NCBI RefSeq assembly: GCF_009914725.1
Contig: NZ_JAAAWJ010000008.1
Coordinates: forward strand, 1 to 50,528
Reading direction: 5' to 3'
Length of the DNA stretch: 50,528 nt
Origin: Methanogenium sp. MK-MG
GTDB taxonomy: Archaea > Halobacteriota > Methanomicrobia > Methanomicrobiales > Methanomicrobiaceae
The notes beneath the pieces were generated by a model that was given only the letters and a program-made list of their open reading frames with translations, was not told the DNA's origin and did not search any database. Shown here piece after piece: positions 6,820-15,150 of this stretch. How positions within the stretch are numbered: the stretch's first letter is position 1; every line of letters starts with the position of its first letter. Position numbers and translations under genes: made by a program.

Positions 6820-7352
6820 AAAAATCATTCATAATCATCCGGCATCTTGGAAGAAGATACAACGAGTCCTTCTATGTCAGAGAGATTGCAAAGGAGCTGG
6901 GTCTTTCTCTCGGCCCGGTCAGCGAGACCTTAAAGAAACTCGAACAGTCAGGTATGTTAATCAGAAGGGTCAGGGGCAGAATTGTTACCTACAGGGCAAA
7001 TATGGAGAGTCCTGTTCTGCGTGAGATGAAGATTGTTATCACCCTTCTTGAGTGCCGGGAACTGTTAAAGGAGCTTGAAAAATCGGCTGGAAGGGTGATT
7101 CTCTTTGGCAGCTGTGCAAGGGGGGATGATACCGCCAAAAGTGATATTGATCTGTTAATAGAGACGGATGAGAAGGACGTGGCATCTCTGGCTGTCAACT
7201 CTTCTGAATTCATAGGGGGCAGAAAACTCTCTGCAATTATCATGTCTCCGGATGAATTCAGGGAGCTGAGGGGAAGTGATAAACCATTTTATGAGAGAGT
7301 GATGCAGGGGAAGACTCTTTTCAGGAGGGATGAAGATGAGATCGCGGTTTGA
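6792..7352 (+). CDS. Winged-helix/MNT-domain nucleotidyltransferase (antitoxin of an MNT/HEPN pair)
   Basis: About 186 residues. Residues ~15-75 form a winged helix (FYVREIAKELGLSLGPVSETLKKLEQSGML), likely DNA-binding. Residues ~100-175 are a minimal nucleotidyltransferase: GSCARG starts at G106, and D118 and D120 (SDIDLLIE) complete the GS...DxD metal-binding motif. In MntA/HepT-type systems this enzyme transfers AMP to the HEPN toxin and neutralises it. Here regulator and enzyme are in one chain. The start at 6792 lies inside the palindromic operator and gives an almost leaderless transcript; no other in-frame ATG precedes the helix-turn-helix. It overlaps the HEPN gene by 17 bases. Confidence 0.85.
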   Translation: MFSIANICSEKSFIIIRHLGRRYNESFYVREIAKELGLSLGPVSETLKKLEQSGMLIRRVRGRIVTYRANMESPVLREMKIVITLLECRELLKELEKSAGRVILFGSCARGDDTAKSDIDLLIETDEKDVASLAVNSSEFIGGRKLSAIIMSPDEFRELRGSDKPFYERVMQGKTLFRRDEDEIAV

Positions 7353-7764
7353 AAGATGCATTGAAAATGGAAAGATTGCACAGATCAGAAAAGATCCGGC
7401 TCTTGTATCAAAGGAGATTTCAGAAGCAGAAAACGATCTTGAATCTGCAAGGGATTCTCTTGAGAGAGAGAATTTCAAGTGGGCGATTGTACAGGGGTAT
7501 TATTCACAGTTTCACTCGTTACGAGCTCTTGTGTTTAAAGAAGGATACCGGGAAAAAACTCATTCCTGCCTTCGTTCTGCGGCAGAAGCCCTTCTTCTTG
7601 ATAAGGGTTTAATAGACACTGAAGTGACAGACGGGTTTTCATATGCAATGAGAGTCAGGGAGGCCGCAGATTATAATTCAACATACAAAGAGGATGCGGC
7701 AGTGGATGTTGTCGAAACAGCGGAGAGAACTCTTGGGATTGCAAAGGCAATTGTCGAAAAATAA
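7336..7764 (+). CDS. HEPN-domain protein (toxin partner)
   Basis: About 142 residues, nearly all helical, with the HEPN features GYYSQFHSLRALVF in the middle and MRVREAADYNSTY towards the C-terminus. The R-x-x-A-D-Y form replaces the classical R-x(4-6)-H ribonuclease motif, as in many PF05168-type members, so RNase activity cannot be assumed. AGGAGG at 7323-7328 is seven bases from the ATG at 7336; the ATG at 7330 is too close. Its overlap with the MNT gene implies translational coupling. Pairs of this kind are widespread toxin-antitoxin modules in archaea, and they often accompany mobile DNA, as here. Confidence 0.8.
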   Translation: MRSRFERCIENGKIAQIRKDPALVSKEISEAENDLESARDSLERENFKWAIVQGYYSQFHSLRALVFKEGYREKTHSCLRSAAEALLLDKGLIDTEVTDGFSYAMRVREAADYNSTYKEDAAVDVVETAERTLGIAKAIVEK

Positions 7765-7766
7765 AT

Positions 7767-8369
7767 ATGAGAATAAAGATCTGTGGTATCACCACAAAAG
7801 AGGATGCGGTAGCTGCAGTTGCGGCTGGTGCAGATGCGATTGGTGTGATCTCCTGTTCACCCGAATCGCGGCGCAACCTGCCGGATACCAGAGTACGGGA
7901 AATATTTTCAGCAGTGGGTTCCGACACGGTATGTGCCTGTGTCACCCATACGACTGACCCGGATGAACTTCAGGCCGTCTGTGCACTCTGCCCTGATGAA
8001 ATACAGATGAGTTGTCCGTTTCCCCGCTCGATGGTGCCCCATTCGATTCGTGTTGTCCGGGTCATATCACCCGGTATGCCTGTAGCGGATGATTGTGACG
8101 GGGTGATAGTCGATGCGAGTATGGGGAAGGGAAAACATTACAATCCTGCATATTCGGTTTCAGTGAGAAAAGTGGCGAAGGTTCCGGTCTATCTCGCGGG
8201 AGGTCTGACACCGGAAAATGTTGGTGAGGCAGTGAAAACCGTCCGTCCGGATGGTGTGGATGTGGCAACCGGCGTTGAAGTGTCACCCGGCATTAAAGAT
8301 CATACCAAAATCCGTGCATTTATCCGGGCGGTGAGGGAAGCTGAAGGATCACTCAAAAATCGTAAATGA
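7767..8369 (+). CDS. trpF: Phosphoribosylanthranilate isomerase
   Basis: 200 residues, the normal length. TrpF isomerises N-(5'-phosphoribosyl)anthranilate to CdRP in tryptophan synthesis. The N-terminus IKICGITTKEDA contains the catalytic cysteine. The general-acid aspartate lies in GVIVDAS, although the usual DS..GGTG follow-up is replaced by SMGKGK. The phosphate site reads LAGGLTPENV and GVDVATGVEVSPGIKD. It starts two bases after the HEPN stop without a clear ribosome binding site and is not beside other trp genes. A divergent paralogue with another role is possible, but the key residues are there. It is convergent with glmM at 16 bases. Confidence 0.85.
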   Translation: MRIKICGITTKEDAVAAVAAGADAIGVISCSPESRRNLPDTRVREIFSAVGSDTVCACVTHTTDPDELQAVCALCPDEIQMSCPFPRSMVPHSIRVVRVISPGMPVADDCDGVIVDASMGKGKHYNPAYSVSVRKVAKVPVYLAGGLTPENVGEAVKTVRPDGVDVATGVEVSPGIKDHTKIRAFIRAVREAEGSLKNRK

Positions 8370-8385
8370 ACAGTGAGGGCAGAAT

Positions 8386-9735
8386 TTAGGGTGAGATGAT
8401 GGTGGTAATTTCATCCCTGAACGCTTCAGCTTCCTTTTCTGTCTCTGCCTCAACATAGAGGCGCATAAAGGGTTCTGTGCCTGAAGGCCGGAGAAGTGCC
8501 CACATCCCCTGCCGGTTAATTCTGACACCATCCGTCAGATCGAGGGCATCGCCAGAAAAGGCTTTTTCTGCTTTTATCAGGAGTGTCTGTGGTGACTCTG
8601 TGTGAATTTTATCTTTCAGCATTGCATGGGGCGGAAGCGTCTCTCTGAGTTCACTGAGCTTTTTTCCACTCGATTTCAGGAGTGCCACCATCGTTGCGGC
8701 AGTCATCGCGCCGTCACGGCAGTGCTGGTGACCCGGAAGAATGAGGCCGCCGTTTCCTTCCCCGCCAAAGACAACGGTCTTTCCTTCTTCTGCCAGGGCA
8801 AGCATCCGCCGTGCGACATAGATGCTTCCGACCCGCGTGTAGTCAACAAGGGAACCGGTCTCTTCTGCAATACGTTCTGCAAGGAATGATGTACTGACCG
8901 GTGTTACGACAATGCCGGGTGTGTCTGAACAGATGAACCGTTCAATAAGTGCAAACTCTTCATTCTCCTCCAGGTATTGTCCGGTTTCATCGACAAAGAC
9001 CGCACGGTCTGCATCACCGTCATGGGCGACACCGAAGGCTGCACCTGTCTGGCGTACAAGTTCTGCCAGGGGCTGCAGGCCTTCCGGTGACGGTTCCGGC
9101 ATTCTGCCCGGAAATGTCCCGTCCATCATGCCGTTGATGGTGACCACATGGCATCCCATCTTTGTGAGCACCTGTGGGGTGCTCTCACAGGCCGGGCCCG
9201 AGCCCGGGTCGGCGACAATGGTCATCCCGTCAGCATTGATATCTTTCCAGTATCCTGCGACCGCATTGATATACTCATATATCATTTCCGGAGCAGCAGA
9301 GAGGGTGCCCATCGCTTCCCATCCTGCGAGGGTGAACTCTTCTGCAAAGAGATGTTCTTCAAGGCGGATGGTCTGGGTATCGTCCATCTCAGTACCGTCG
9401 CCTTCGATTATTTTCACACCGTTATATTCCGGTGGGTTATGGGATGCAGTGATGACAGCGCCGGCATCAAAGTGTTCGCGCACCAGATACTGGACAGCGG
9501 GGGTGGGGAGCACACCGAGGTCAACGACATCGCACCCGGTTGCAAGCAGCCCTGCTATTACTGCACGGGACAGTGCCGGGCCGGATGTGCGGGTATCGCG
9601 TCCCACTCCGATACGCCCTTTTCTCATGGTCCCAAGTGCCATTCCTATCTTCATCACCAGTTCAGGGTTCATCTCTTCACCGATGATACCCCGGACTCCG
9701 TTTGTACCGAACAGTTGCTTTTCAGGCGTTTCCAT
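8386..9735 (-). CDS. glmM: Phosphoglucosamine mutase / phosphohexomutase
   Basis: About 449 residues of the alpha-D-phosphohexomutase superfamily, converting glucosamine-6-phosphate to glucosamine-1-phosphate on the way to UDP-GlcNAc. Motifs in order: FGTNGVRG at the N-terminus, the phosphoserine loop TASHNPPEYNG, the magnesium-binding DGDADR, the sugar-specificity loop GGEGNGG and the phosphate-binding RPSGTEPFMR. The FGTNGVRG/GGEGN pattern fits GlmM better than PGM/PMM, although archaeal enzymes can be multifunctional. The start at 9735 (METPEKQLFG) follows GGAGGGAG. Its first 14 bases overlap the 3' end of the MobB-MoaE gene, suggesting co-transcription. Confidence 0.88.
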   Translation of the reverse strand: METPEKQLFGTNGVRGIIGEEMNPELVMKIGMALGTMRKGRIGVGRDTRTSGPALSRAVIAGLLATGCDVVDLGVLPTPAVQYLVREHFDAGAVITASHNPPEYNGVKIIEGDGTEMDDTQTIRLEEHLFAEEFTLAGWEAMGTLSAAPEMIYEYINAVAGYWKDINADGMTIVADPGSGPACESTPQVLTKMGCHVVTINGMMDGTFPGRMPEPSPEGLQPLAELVRQTGAAFGVAHDGDADRAVFVDETGQYLEENEEFALIERFICSDTPGIVVTPVSTSFLAERIAEETGSLVDYTRVGSIYVARRMLALAEEGKTVVFGGEGNGGLILPGHQHCRDGAMTAATMVALLKSSGKKLSELRETLPPHAMLKDKIHTESPQTLLIKAEKAFSGDALDLTDGVRINRQGMWALLRPSGTEPFMRLYVEAETEKEAEAFRDEITTIISP

Positions 9736-10513
9736 GATATTCTCCCTCCAGTGTTTTTCCTGCATCATGTAATTCATGTTTCATTCTGTCGATTCCCTGC
9801 ATCAGTGCTGCAAAGGCTTCCTGGCGGTGACGGGCGATAACGGCAATATACGTGAGGTCATCACCTGCGGGAATGACACCTGTCCGGTGGTGAAAGCGCA
9901 CACCCAGGACGCCGGGAATTTGTTCCATACCCTTGCGTATATCTTCAGAGAGTGTATGGATGGTCGCAGTGTCTGTAAAGTCCATTGTTTCTGTTATCTC
10001 AGTGCCGGTAACCTTCCGGACAATTCCGTTAAATGCGGCAACACATCCGGTGTCATCTGACATGCAGTCACGTTTCAGTTCCTGCACCAGACCCTGAAGG
10101 GTGCATACTTCGGAAAATTCGCTGATATGAGTGAGGACATCTTCGGGCTTTGGATTTCTGAGAACGCAATTCTCAATTTCCAGGTCACCGATAACCACCT
10201 TTTGAAATGATTCTGCTTTATGGCCTTCAATGACGGTGAATTCCACTCCCTGATCCGAGAGGAGGTTCAGCATATCATGCAGTGACCCGTTACGTATAGC
10301 AGCCATTGCTTTTTCCGGATCTGTGCCGATGACAATGTCTGCCCCGTGTTCATAGTGGGTTGTGGTGTCTTTGCCGGGAGTCTGTTCAAAATGGTGTGAA
10401 TGAAGGTGTTTTATCACTGCTGTCTTCCCCTGTTCCCTGAGCAGGGGGATGAGGGAATGAATAAAGGTGGTCTTCCCGCTGTTTGACCTGCCGACTACAT
10501 GTATAATTCTCAT
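9722..10513 (-). CDS. MobB-MoaE fusion protein for molybdopterin cofactor synthesis
   Basis: 263 residues with two domains. Residues 1-~140 are MobB: P-loop GRSNSGKTT near residue 8, KHLHSHH, and VIEGHK, the GTP-binding accessory of guanine-dinucleotide cofactor assembly. Residues ~150-263 are MoaE, the large subunit of molybdopterin synthase: GCVAAFNGIVRKVTG, GVRFHHRTGVIPAGD and ARHRQEAFAALMQGID. The usual catalytic PIWKKE near the C-terminus is replaced by DAGKTLEGEY, which retains a lysine. The cofactor would serve molybdenum or tungsten enzymes such as formylmethanofuran and formate dehydrogenases. The gene lies between the DUF5806-like gene (4-base overlap) and glmM. Confidence 0.85.
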   Translation of the reverse strand: MRIIHVVGRSNSGKTTFIHSLIPLLREQGKTAVIKHLHSHHFEQTPGKDTTTHYEHGADIVIGTDPEKAMAAIRNGSLHDMLNLLSDQGVEFTVIEGHKAESFQKVVIGDLEIENCVLRNPKPEDVLTHISEFSEVCTLQGLVQELKRDCMSDDTGCVAAFNGIVRKVTGTEITETMDFTDTATIHTLSEDIRKGMEQIPGVLGVRFHHRTGVIPAGDDLTYIAVIARHRQEAFAALMQGIDRMKHELHDAGKTLEGEYHGNA

Positions 10514-11433
10514 ATGTGTTCTCCGTCTGTTTGTGTGTCTTCTTTTTTCTCTGTCTCTTTGTCAGTCGCTGCCGTTTCACGATTTCTGATCATGGATGCC
10601 GCTTCTGCAACCTCACGCATGACCTCGGTGATGCGGTCCTCAATATCGATTTCATCATCTAAGTCAATGGACGTACCTTCGACTTCCAGAAGAAAGCGGG
10701 CCACTTCTGAGGATTCAAAGAGGATGTCATCGAGTTCATCTGCGGTAAAGAAACCACAGAGAGCTCCATAAAAAAATGTGGCCCCTGATTTACGGACTTT
10801 TCGTTTGAATGAACTGCGTGCCTGATTGACTGCCTGCGGCGAATAGGTGTCTGTCATGAAGGGGACCAGATCCGGGAGATTCTCCCCGATAAATGTCATC
10901 TCTGCACCGCCTCGTGTGGAAAAATCAGCACACAGGCGGGCAATGGCCCATTCGCGTGCAGTTATATAGGTATGTTTTCGGAGAAACTGGTTTACTCTCC
11001 GGTAGGCTGCGCCATCCACTTTCTGAAACTTACGGTATTTGTTAATCCGTTCTTCATCTTCAGGAGAAAGAGGCGTTCGTCCCGGCATCAGGGCAGGCAA
11101 TTCAGGGTTAAAGCCGAGAATGGCCTGCACTTCCTCCTGTATCTGTGAATATGATTTATCTGACGGTGGTGCTGTGGAATTATTCAGTATTTTTGAAGAA
11201 GTATTTATGGCTTCAGGAGGGGTGGTTTCAGTGATTTCAGTGATTTCTTCCTGTTCTCCCTTTGTAATTTCGTTTCCGGTATTTTGATTGTCTGATTTTT
11301 CTGCGATGATTGCCTTGTTATTATCGGTTAATACAGCCGGTTCATGCTGTTCTTCCCGGAGCATTCCTTCCTTTGGTTCAGAAGGTTCATTCTGCCCATC
11401 TTCTTTTTTCGAGAAATTCCCTTCAGCAGCCAT
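10510..11433 (-). CDS. DUF5806-like protein with a long disordered N-terminus
   Basis: About 307 residues. Residues 1-~110 are rich in E, T, N and S and look disordered. From KYRKFQKVDGAAYRRVNQFL through ITAREWAIARLCADF, GENLPDLVPFMTDTY and AVNQARSSFKRKVRKSG to FFTADELDDILFE, the protein matches a conserved euryarchaeal family that I recall as DUF5806. Its function is unknown. The basic SSFKRKVRKSG stretch could contact nucleic acid. The end is again acidic and low-complexity. An ATG at 11433 is preferred to the TTG one codon before. It overlaps the MobB-MoaE start by four bases. Confidence 0.7.
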   Translation of the reverse strand: MAAEGNFSKKEDGQNEPSEPKEGMLREEQHEPAVLTDNNKAIIAEKSDNQNTGNEITKGEQEEITEITETTPPEAINTSSKILNNSTAPPSDKSYSQIQEEVQAILGFNPELPALMPGRTPLSPEDEERINKYRKFQKVDGAAYRRVNQFLRKHTYITAREWAIARLCADFSTRGGAEMTFIGENLPDLVPFMTDTYSPQAVNQARSSFKRKVRKSGATFFYGALCGFFTADELDDILFESSEVARFLLEVEGTSIDLDDEIDIEDRITEVMREVAEAASMIRNRETAATDKETEKKEDTQTDGEHI

Positions 11434-11436
11434 CAA

Positions 11437-12499
11437 TTAATATGGGGGTGTCCCATTCATCAACCTTATGGGATCGTTCCGGTTTTTTGCTGAGATATAT
11501 AGCAACATAGGGTTCCGGCAGGAGGTGGGCGGGCCTGAATGTTCTGCCAGTCTCTCTGAATATTTTTTGAATTGTTTATTTTTGTAATTCACCCTTTGCG
11601 TTTGGTAATCATCTGGGTCTGAACTGCTGACCTGGGAATTCTTCCGGTTTGTGTATGGAAGAATGGTTTTGTGGAATTTTTTGAATCATGAAGGGATGCT
11701 TCTCTCCGTGTTTTTTCTCTCAAGTGCTGACATATTCCCACGACTAAAGTTGTGGGCAGGTCTTGAGGGGCAATGTAAATTCTTCATTGTTGCACTGGTG
11801 GATATTTTTGGCAGAATGCAATACAATCGGGCATCGTTTACATATAGCATCATATGGTTTATTGGCGTTCATGTCTAATCGTGCTGAAGTCAAAATTTCA
11901 GGAATATTTGCCAATATTATGTGAATTTACCCTGGATTCTGCCATAATTGGGATTTATGTCTCTGCCGTTTCGGCTGGGTGGCCCATGCTGTGCTGGGAA
12001 TTGCTTGGGGTGGAAGGGAACGAACAAAATAGTGTCTGGATTCGCAATTTCTGTGATGGAACACTCCGATTGAGTGTTTAATGAATAATTGCTGCCTGAT
12101 ATGCTACGTGATCTTCTGGCTTTGTTGAAACCCTGTCATTGAACGATCATACCTGGAGGGAATGATCTCTATATCAAACTAATCTATTCTGTCCTCTCCA
12201 ATGTGCTACATCCATCCCATTTGCCGCTTTATTCCTGCAAATTTGTGAAACCCTCGCTACAGATTATTACAATCTGGTGGGTCTCACTTCAGCTGAGTTG
12301 GGTTCCCTATTACTCAACGGTCCACAACGCTATGGCCCACATTCTCTCTGTTTTTTTCGCGAGAATCCTGAACAAATCCCTTAAACTTTTTTATTCTCAG
12401 GGAGGGATTGTTCTGCCCACAGCCATTGATCCCTTGGGGTTCGCCCGTTCTTATGTTAGTCATTATTTTACTCCTGGCGGACGGTAAAGATGTGAAATA
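11437..12499. other. Intergenic region without an intact gene at the start of the IS graveyard
   Basis: No frame on either strand shows recognisable protein similarity. The region holds the hairpin at 11737-11756 and further AT-rich DNA. The part near 12200-12480 may contain the eroded N-terminal region of the transposase whose later part is recognisable from 12500, but I could not reconstruct it. Confidence 0.5.
11737..11756. mobile_element. Second IS605-like hairpin, CCCACGACT-AA-AGTTGTGGG
   Basis: It is almost the same 20-base hairpin as at 4249-4268, with a 9-bp stem and one G-T pair. The bases after it (CAGGTCTTGA) differ from the CTTCCTGCC of the first copy. No tnpB frame is adjacent; the only tnpB remnant in the window is 4.8 kb away at 16.5 kb. 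It is probably a further solo end of an IS605/IS1341-group element. Confidence 0.5.
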
Positions 12500-12955
12500 A
12501 CTTTCTAAAAAACGTCGATTGCAGTGGACATATGGTAAACAGGTGACCCATGCGATGGGCAGTGTGGACGCTGAAACACTGCTCAGGCAGACTCAAAGGA
12601 CCAGAAGGGCCGGGTGCTATGTGTTATTGGATAAATGATATGATCGAGATACTTCATCGCCAGATCAGGGGAGAAACTGGCGCTCATTCGGTGATGCCCG
12701 TCAGAACATGGGAAAGTAAGATTCATTCCGGAAAATACCGGCAGGGAGGTATTCCAACTTCGATGATAATCGCTGTCATGAAAGAAATGGCGTCGAAACA
12801 GCATTATCAGTCCTCAAAAAAGATTTAGGGGGAAGGTGGAGGCAAGAAAATATTGGTGTCAGGTCAGGGGGAGATCATGATCAAACTTTGCCTCCATAAC
12901 CTCATGACGGCAGTTTCTGTCAGTCATGTTCGTTGTTAGGTTGAGGGATTCAAAC
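12500..12955 (+). pseudogene. Decayed DDE transposase, copy 1 (IS4/IS5 type)
   Basis: The fragment aligns at the DNA level with 12956-13420 and more weakly with 15730-16210. Readable pieces include VMPVRTWESKIHSGKYR, and a later segment equivalent to the Y-(2)-R-(3)-E-(6)-K region of IS4/IS5 transposases, broken by frameshifts. No frame longer than ~90 codons survives. It ends near GGTTGAGGGATTCAAACAG, where the second copy begins, so the two are arranged head to tail. Confidence 0.55.
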
Positions 12956-13420
12956 AGTGTCCTTGAAAACGTCAATTGCAGTAGATAAACGCAAACAAGG
13001 TGATCTTATTCTTTCAGGATCTTTCTGAAACACTTTGCTCAGACATACTCATAGGTCCGGAAGAATGGGGTGCTATGTTTTATGGATAGATGATGTGATT
13101 CTGCAGAGGGTCCCATCGCCAAACCAGAGAGGAAATTGGTGTAAATTCAGTTGTACCTATCAGGAAATGGGAAGGGATGATGCGCTCCGGAAAATATGGG
13201 CAGGGGATGTATTCCAACCTTGATGGTGGGCGCTATCCTGAAAGAAACAAATTCGAAACAGCATTCTCAGTAATCAAAAGAAGATTGGGAGAGGTGCTGA
13301 AGGCATGAAAATATTGGTATCAGATCAAAGAGATCAAGATCAGACTTTGTCTCCATAATCTTACGAAGGGGGGGTCAATCGGTTGTTTTCGTTGTCATCT
13401 TTGAGAAATTCAACAGGGCC
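12956..13420 (+). pseudogene. Decayed DDE transposase, copy 2 (IS4/IS5 type)
   Basis: This copy is better preserved. Across frames it reads KTSIAVDKRKQ, then a region equivalent to PIRKWEGMMRSGKYGQG, then GGRYPERNKFETAFSVIKRR. The last contains Y-PE-R-NKF-E-TAFSVI-K, an exact Y-(2)-R-(3)-E-(6)-K signature of IS4/IS5-family transposases, and is followed by KYWYQIKEIKIRLCLHNL as in the family C-terminus. Several stops and frameshifts inactivate it. It lies directly after copy 1. Confidence 0.65.
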
Positions 13421-14100
13421 GTATTTTTATTTTTTCCGGGCGTCGTCTGCCCATTGTCTTCAGGTTTTTGTCAATGTGGTGGTAGTGGTGAATGGGGATC
13501 ATCCATTTTGTAATGGTTCTGATGGGTCTGGGTGTATTATTTGAAAAACGGCAAATCGGCCCTTAGAATCTGCAGTTTTGAAAAGGTAGTATACGTCATG
13601 TGCGAGAAAAAGTGACAACAGGGGGGCATTATGTGGCTGTTTCCTGGCTCGTCAGATCGCGAATGCAGGCAGTTCGTTATTTTGATGCACCTGTTTTCAT
13701 GCACTTGTCCTGATGGATAAAAATAATATTCCCTGTTTTGCCTGTTTCTTTTTCACTCTGATTTTTCCTTTTGTGGGGTATTATTTGCTCACTGTGATTC
13801 CCGGAAAATACGGATTTTCTGGTGGGCTGTGTGGGTGTAATCTGAAGCTGAAAAATAATCGTTAATTTTCAGCAAAGCAGTGGGTGTTACAATCTGTTAC
13901 TTGTATAGATCTGCCCTTTTTCTGTATCTGTTCTGTTCTCCCTGCTCTTTGAATGGATGTGATATAAATCTGAATGGTTTGAAATGGGATGAAATTTTCG
14001 GCAGAATGGCTGTTGTTACGTTTTGTTACGAGGGGTGGAGCTGCATTTTTCAGTATTTTCCGGGGTATTTCTGGCTGATTGTTCAGGAAATTTGGATCAA
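13421..14100. other. Intergenic region upstream of the recombinase
   Basis: No coding frame or recognisable element was found in this AT-rich stretch. Short T-rich tracts and one imperfect hairpin near 13850-13880 (CTGAAAAATAA / TTAATTTTCAG) are the only visible structures. Confidence 0.4.
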
Positions 14101-14129
14101 AATATCCTGATTTTTGTCTTCAGGATATT
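14101..14129. promoter_or_regulatory. Perfect 10-bp inverted repeat upstream of the recombinase gene
   Basis: AATATCCTGA (14101-14110) and TCAGGATATT (14120-14129) are exact inverted copies separated by nine bases (TTTTTGTCT). It lies ~100 bases before the XerA-type gene and outside its core promoter. It may be an operator, a recombinase-binding site or a terminator. The spacing of nine differs from the six typical of dif cores. Confidence 0.5.
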
Positions 14130-14168
14130 CGGAATATCTTGTTTTTGTGTCTGTATCTGTGGGTGAAA

Positions 14169-14212
14169 CTTTTTGCGTGAAATGAAGATTCTGCGCAAAA
14201 AGCATATAAACG
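14169..14212 (+). promoter_or_regulatory. Recombinase promoter with an inverted repeat next to the TATA box
   Basis: CTTTTTGCG (14169-14177) and CGCAAAAAG (14194-14202) form a perfect 9-bp inverted repeat with 16 bases between. The second arm ends directly before the TATA box ATATAAAC (14204-14211), where transcription factor B would bind. With the box ~22-29 bases upstream of the ATG at 14233, the transcript would be essentially leaderless. A repressor bound to the repeat would block TFB/TBP; autoregulation is possible but not shown. Confidence 0.6.
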
Positions 14213-14232
14213 GTTAAATTAAAGAAATATCT

Positions 14233-15150
14233 ATGCAGGGCGATTATTTTTCAGAGTGGCTTCCACGGTTCTTACACCACCTCAGAATGAGGAATTATTC
14301 GCCTGGTACGATAACGAGCTATGGGCGGGTGATCCGAAAATTCGGATACTATCTCTGGATCTGCCGTAACAAGGGTGTGGGAAAACTTGAAGCACACTGG
14401 CATGATCCGGCCAATGGTTGCCTTGATACGGGGGTGAATACGACTCCGATTATAATTGATGATTACCTGGCTTTCCTGATGTCATTGCGTGACTATAAAG
14501 CCACAACTCTGCACCGGATTATCTCATCACTGTCATCATTCTACCGCTACCTGTATACCCAGGGAATTGTTGAATCCAATCCACTTCCGGCAGTGGGCCG
14601 GCCCAGAATTAAAGAGAAAGAACTCAAATATCTCAAGCATAATCAGATGATGCGACTGCTGGGGTCAATTCCTGATACTGATTTCCGCGACAGGCTGATT
14701 ATCCGGCTGATATATGCTACCGGAGTTCGTGTTTCTGAACTGTGTGGTATGACACTCTCTGATATCGATTTTGATGATTATACCATCCGTGTGTTGGGTA
14801 AAGGTGGGAAAGTACGGATTGTCTTTGTTGATGACGATACTCTTGAAGAGATTCAGAAGTTTACTGAGGGGAGGATAGATGGCCCTCTGTTTGTGGGGCA
14901 GATGGGGCATGCAATTTCACCCCGCACGGTTCAGCATCTCTTCAGGAAATGGGCCCCTAAAGGAATTACTCCCCATAAAATTCGCCATTCATATGCTTCT
15001 GAATTATACCGGAGATCTAAAAATCTCCGGGTTGTGCAGGAGAATCTGGGCCATTCCTCTATCCAGACCACTGAAATATATCTGCATACTGATGTTGATG
15101 AAAGAAGGGATGTTTATCAGCAGTACTTCCCCCTTTCGCGGCATGACTGA
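14233..15150 (+). CDS. xerA: XerA/XerC-type tyrosine recombinase
   Basis: 305 residues. An N-terminal SAM-like core-binding domain (~10-125) is followed by a catalytic domain with the full set of active-site residues: R166 (TGVRVSEL), K190 (LGKGGKVR), H248 and R251 (HKIRHSYAS), H274 (LGHSS) and nucleophile Y283 (TEIYLHT). Archaeal XerA acts on dif to resolve chromosome dimers; related enzymes integrate mobile elements. Length and architecture fit Xer better than phage integrases. It is intact although surrounded by decayed transposases, and inverted repeats lie on both sides. Whether it is the housekeeping XerA or element-borne cannot be decided here. Confidence 0.88.
   Translation: MQGDYFSEWLPRFLHHLRMRNYSPGTITSYGRVIRKFGYYLWICRNKGVGKLEAHWHDPANGCLDTGVNTTPIIIDDYLAFLMSLRDYKATTLHRIISSLSSFYRYLYTQGIVESNPLPAVGRPRIKEKELKYLKHNQMMRLLGSIPDTDFRDRLIIRLIYATGVRVSELCGMTLSDIDFDDYTIRVLGKGGKVRIVFVDDDTLEEIQKFTEGRIDGPLFVGQMGHAISPRTVQHLFRKWAPKGITPHKIRHSYASELYRRSKNLRVVQENLGHSSIQTTEIYLHTDVDERRDVYQQYFPLSRHD

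Noticed and set aside
8912-9772. 286-codon plus-strand frame opposite glmM
   Set aside because: glmM on the minus strand has all catalytic motifs; the plus frame is low in charged residues and has no similarity.
12203-12487. Possible new gene of 94 codons upstream of the first transposase copy
   Set aside because: No ribosome binding site, no motif, unusual composition; more likely eroded transposase N-terminus or spacer.
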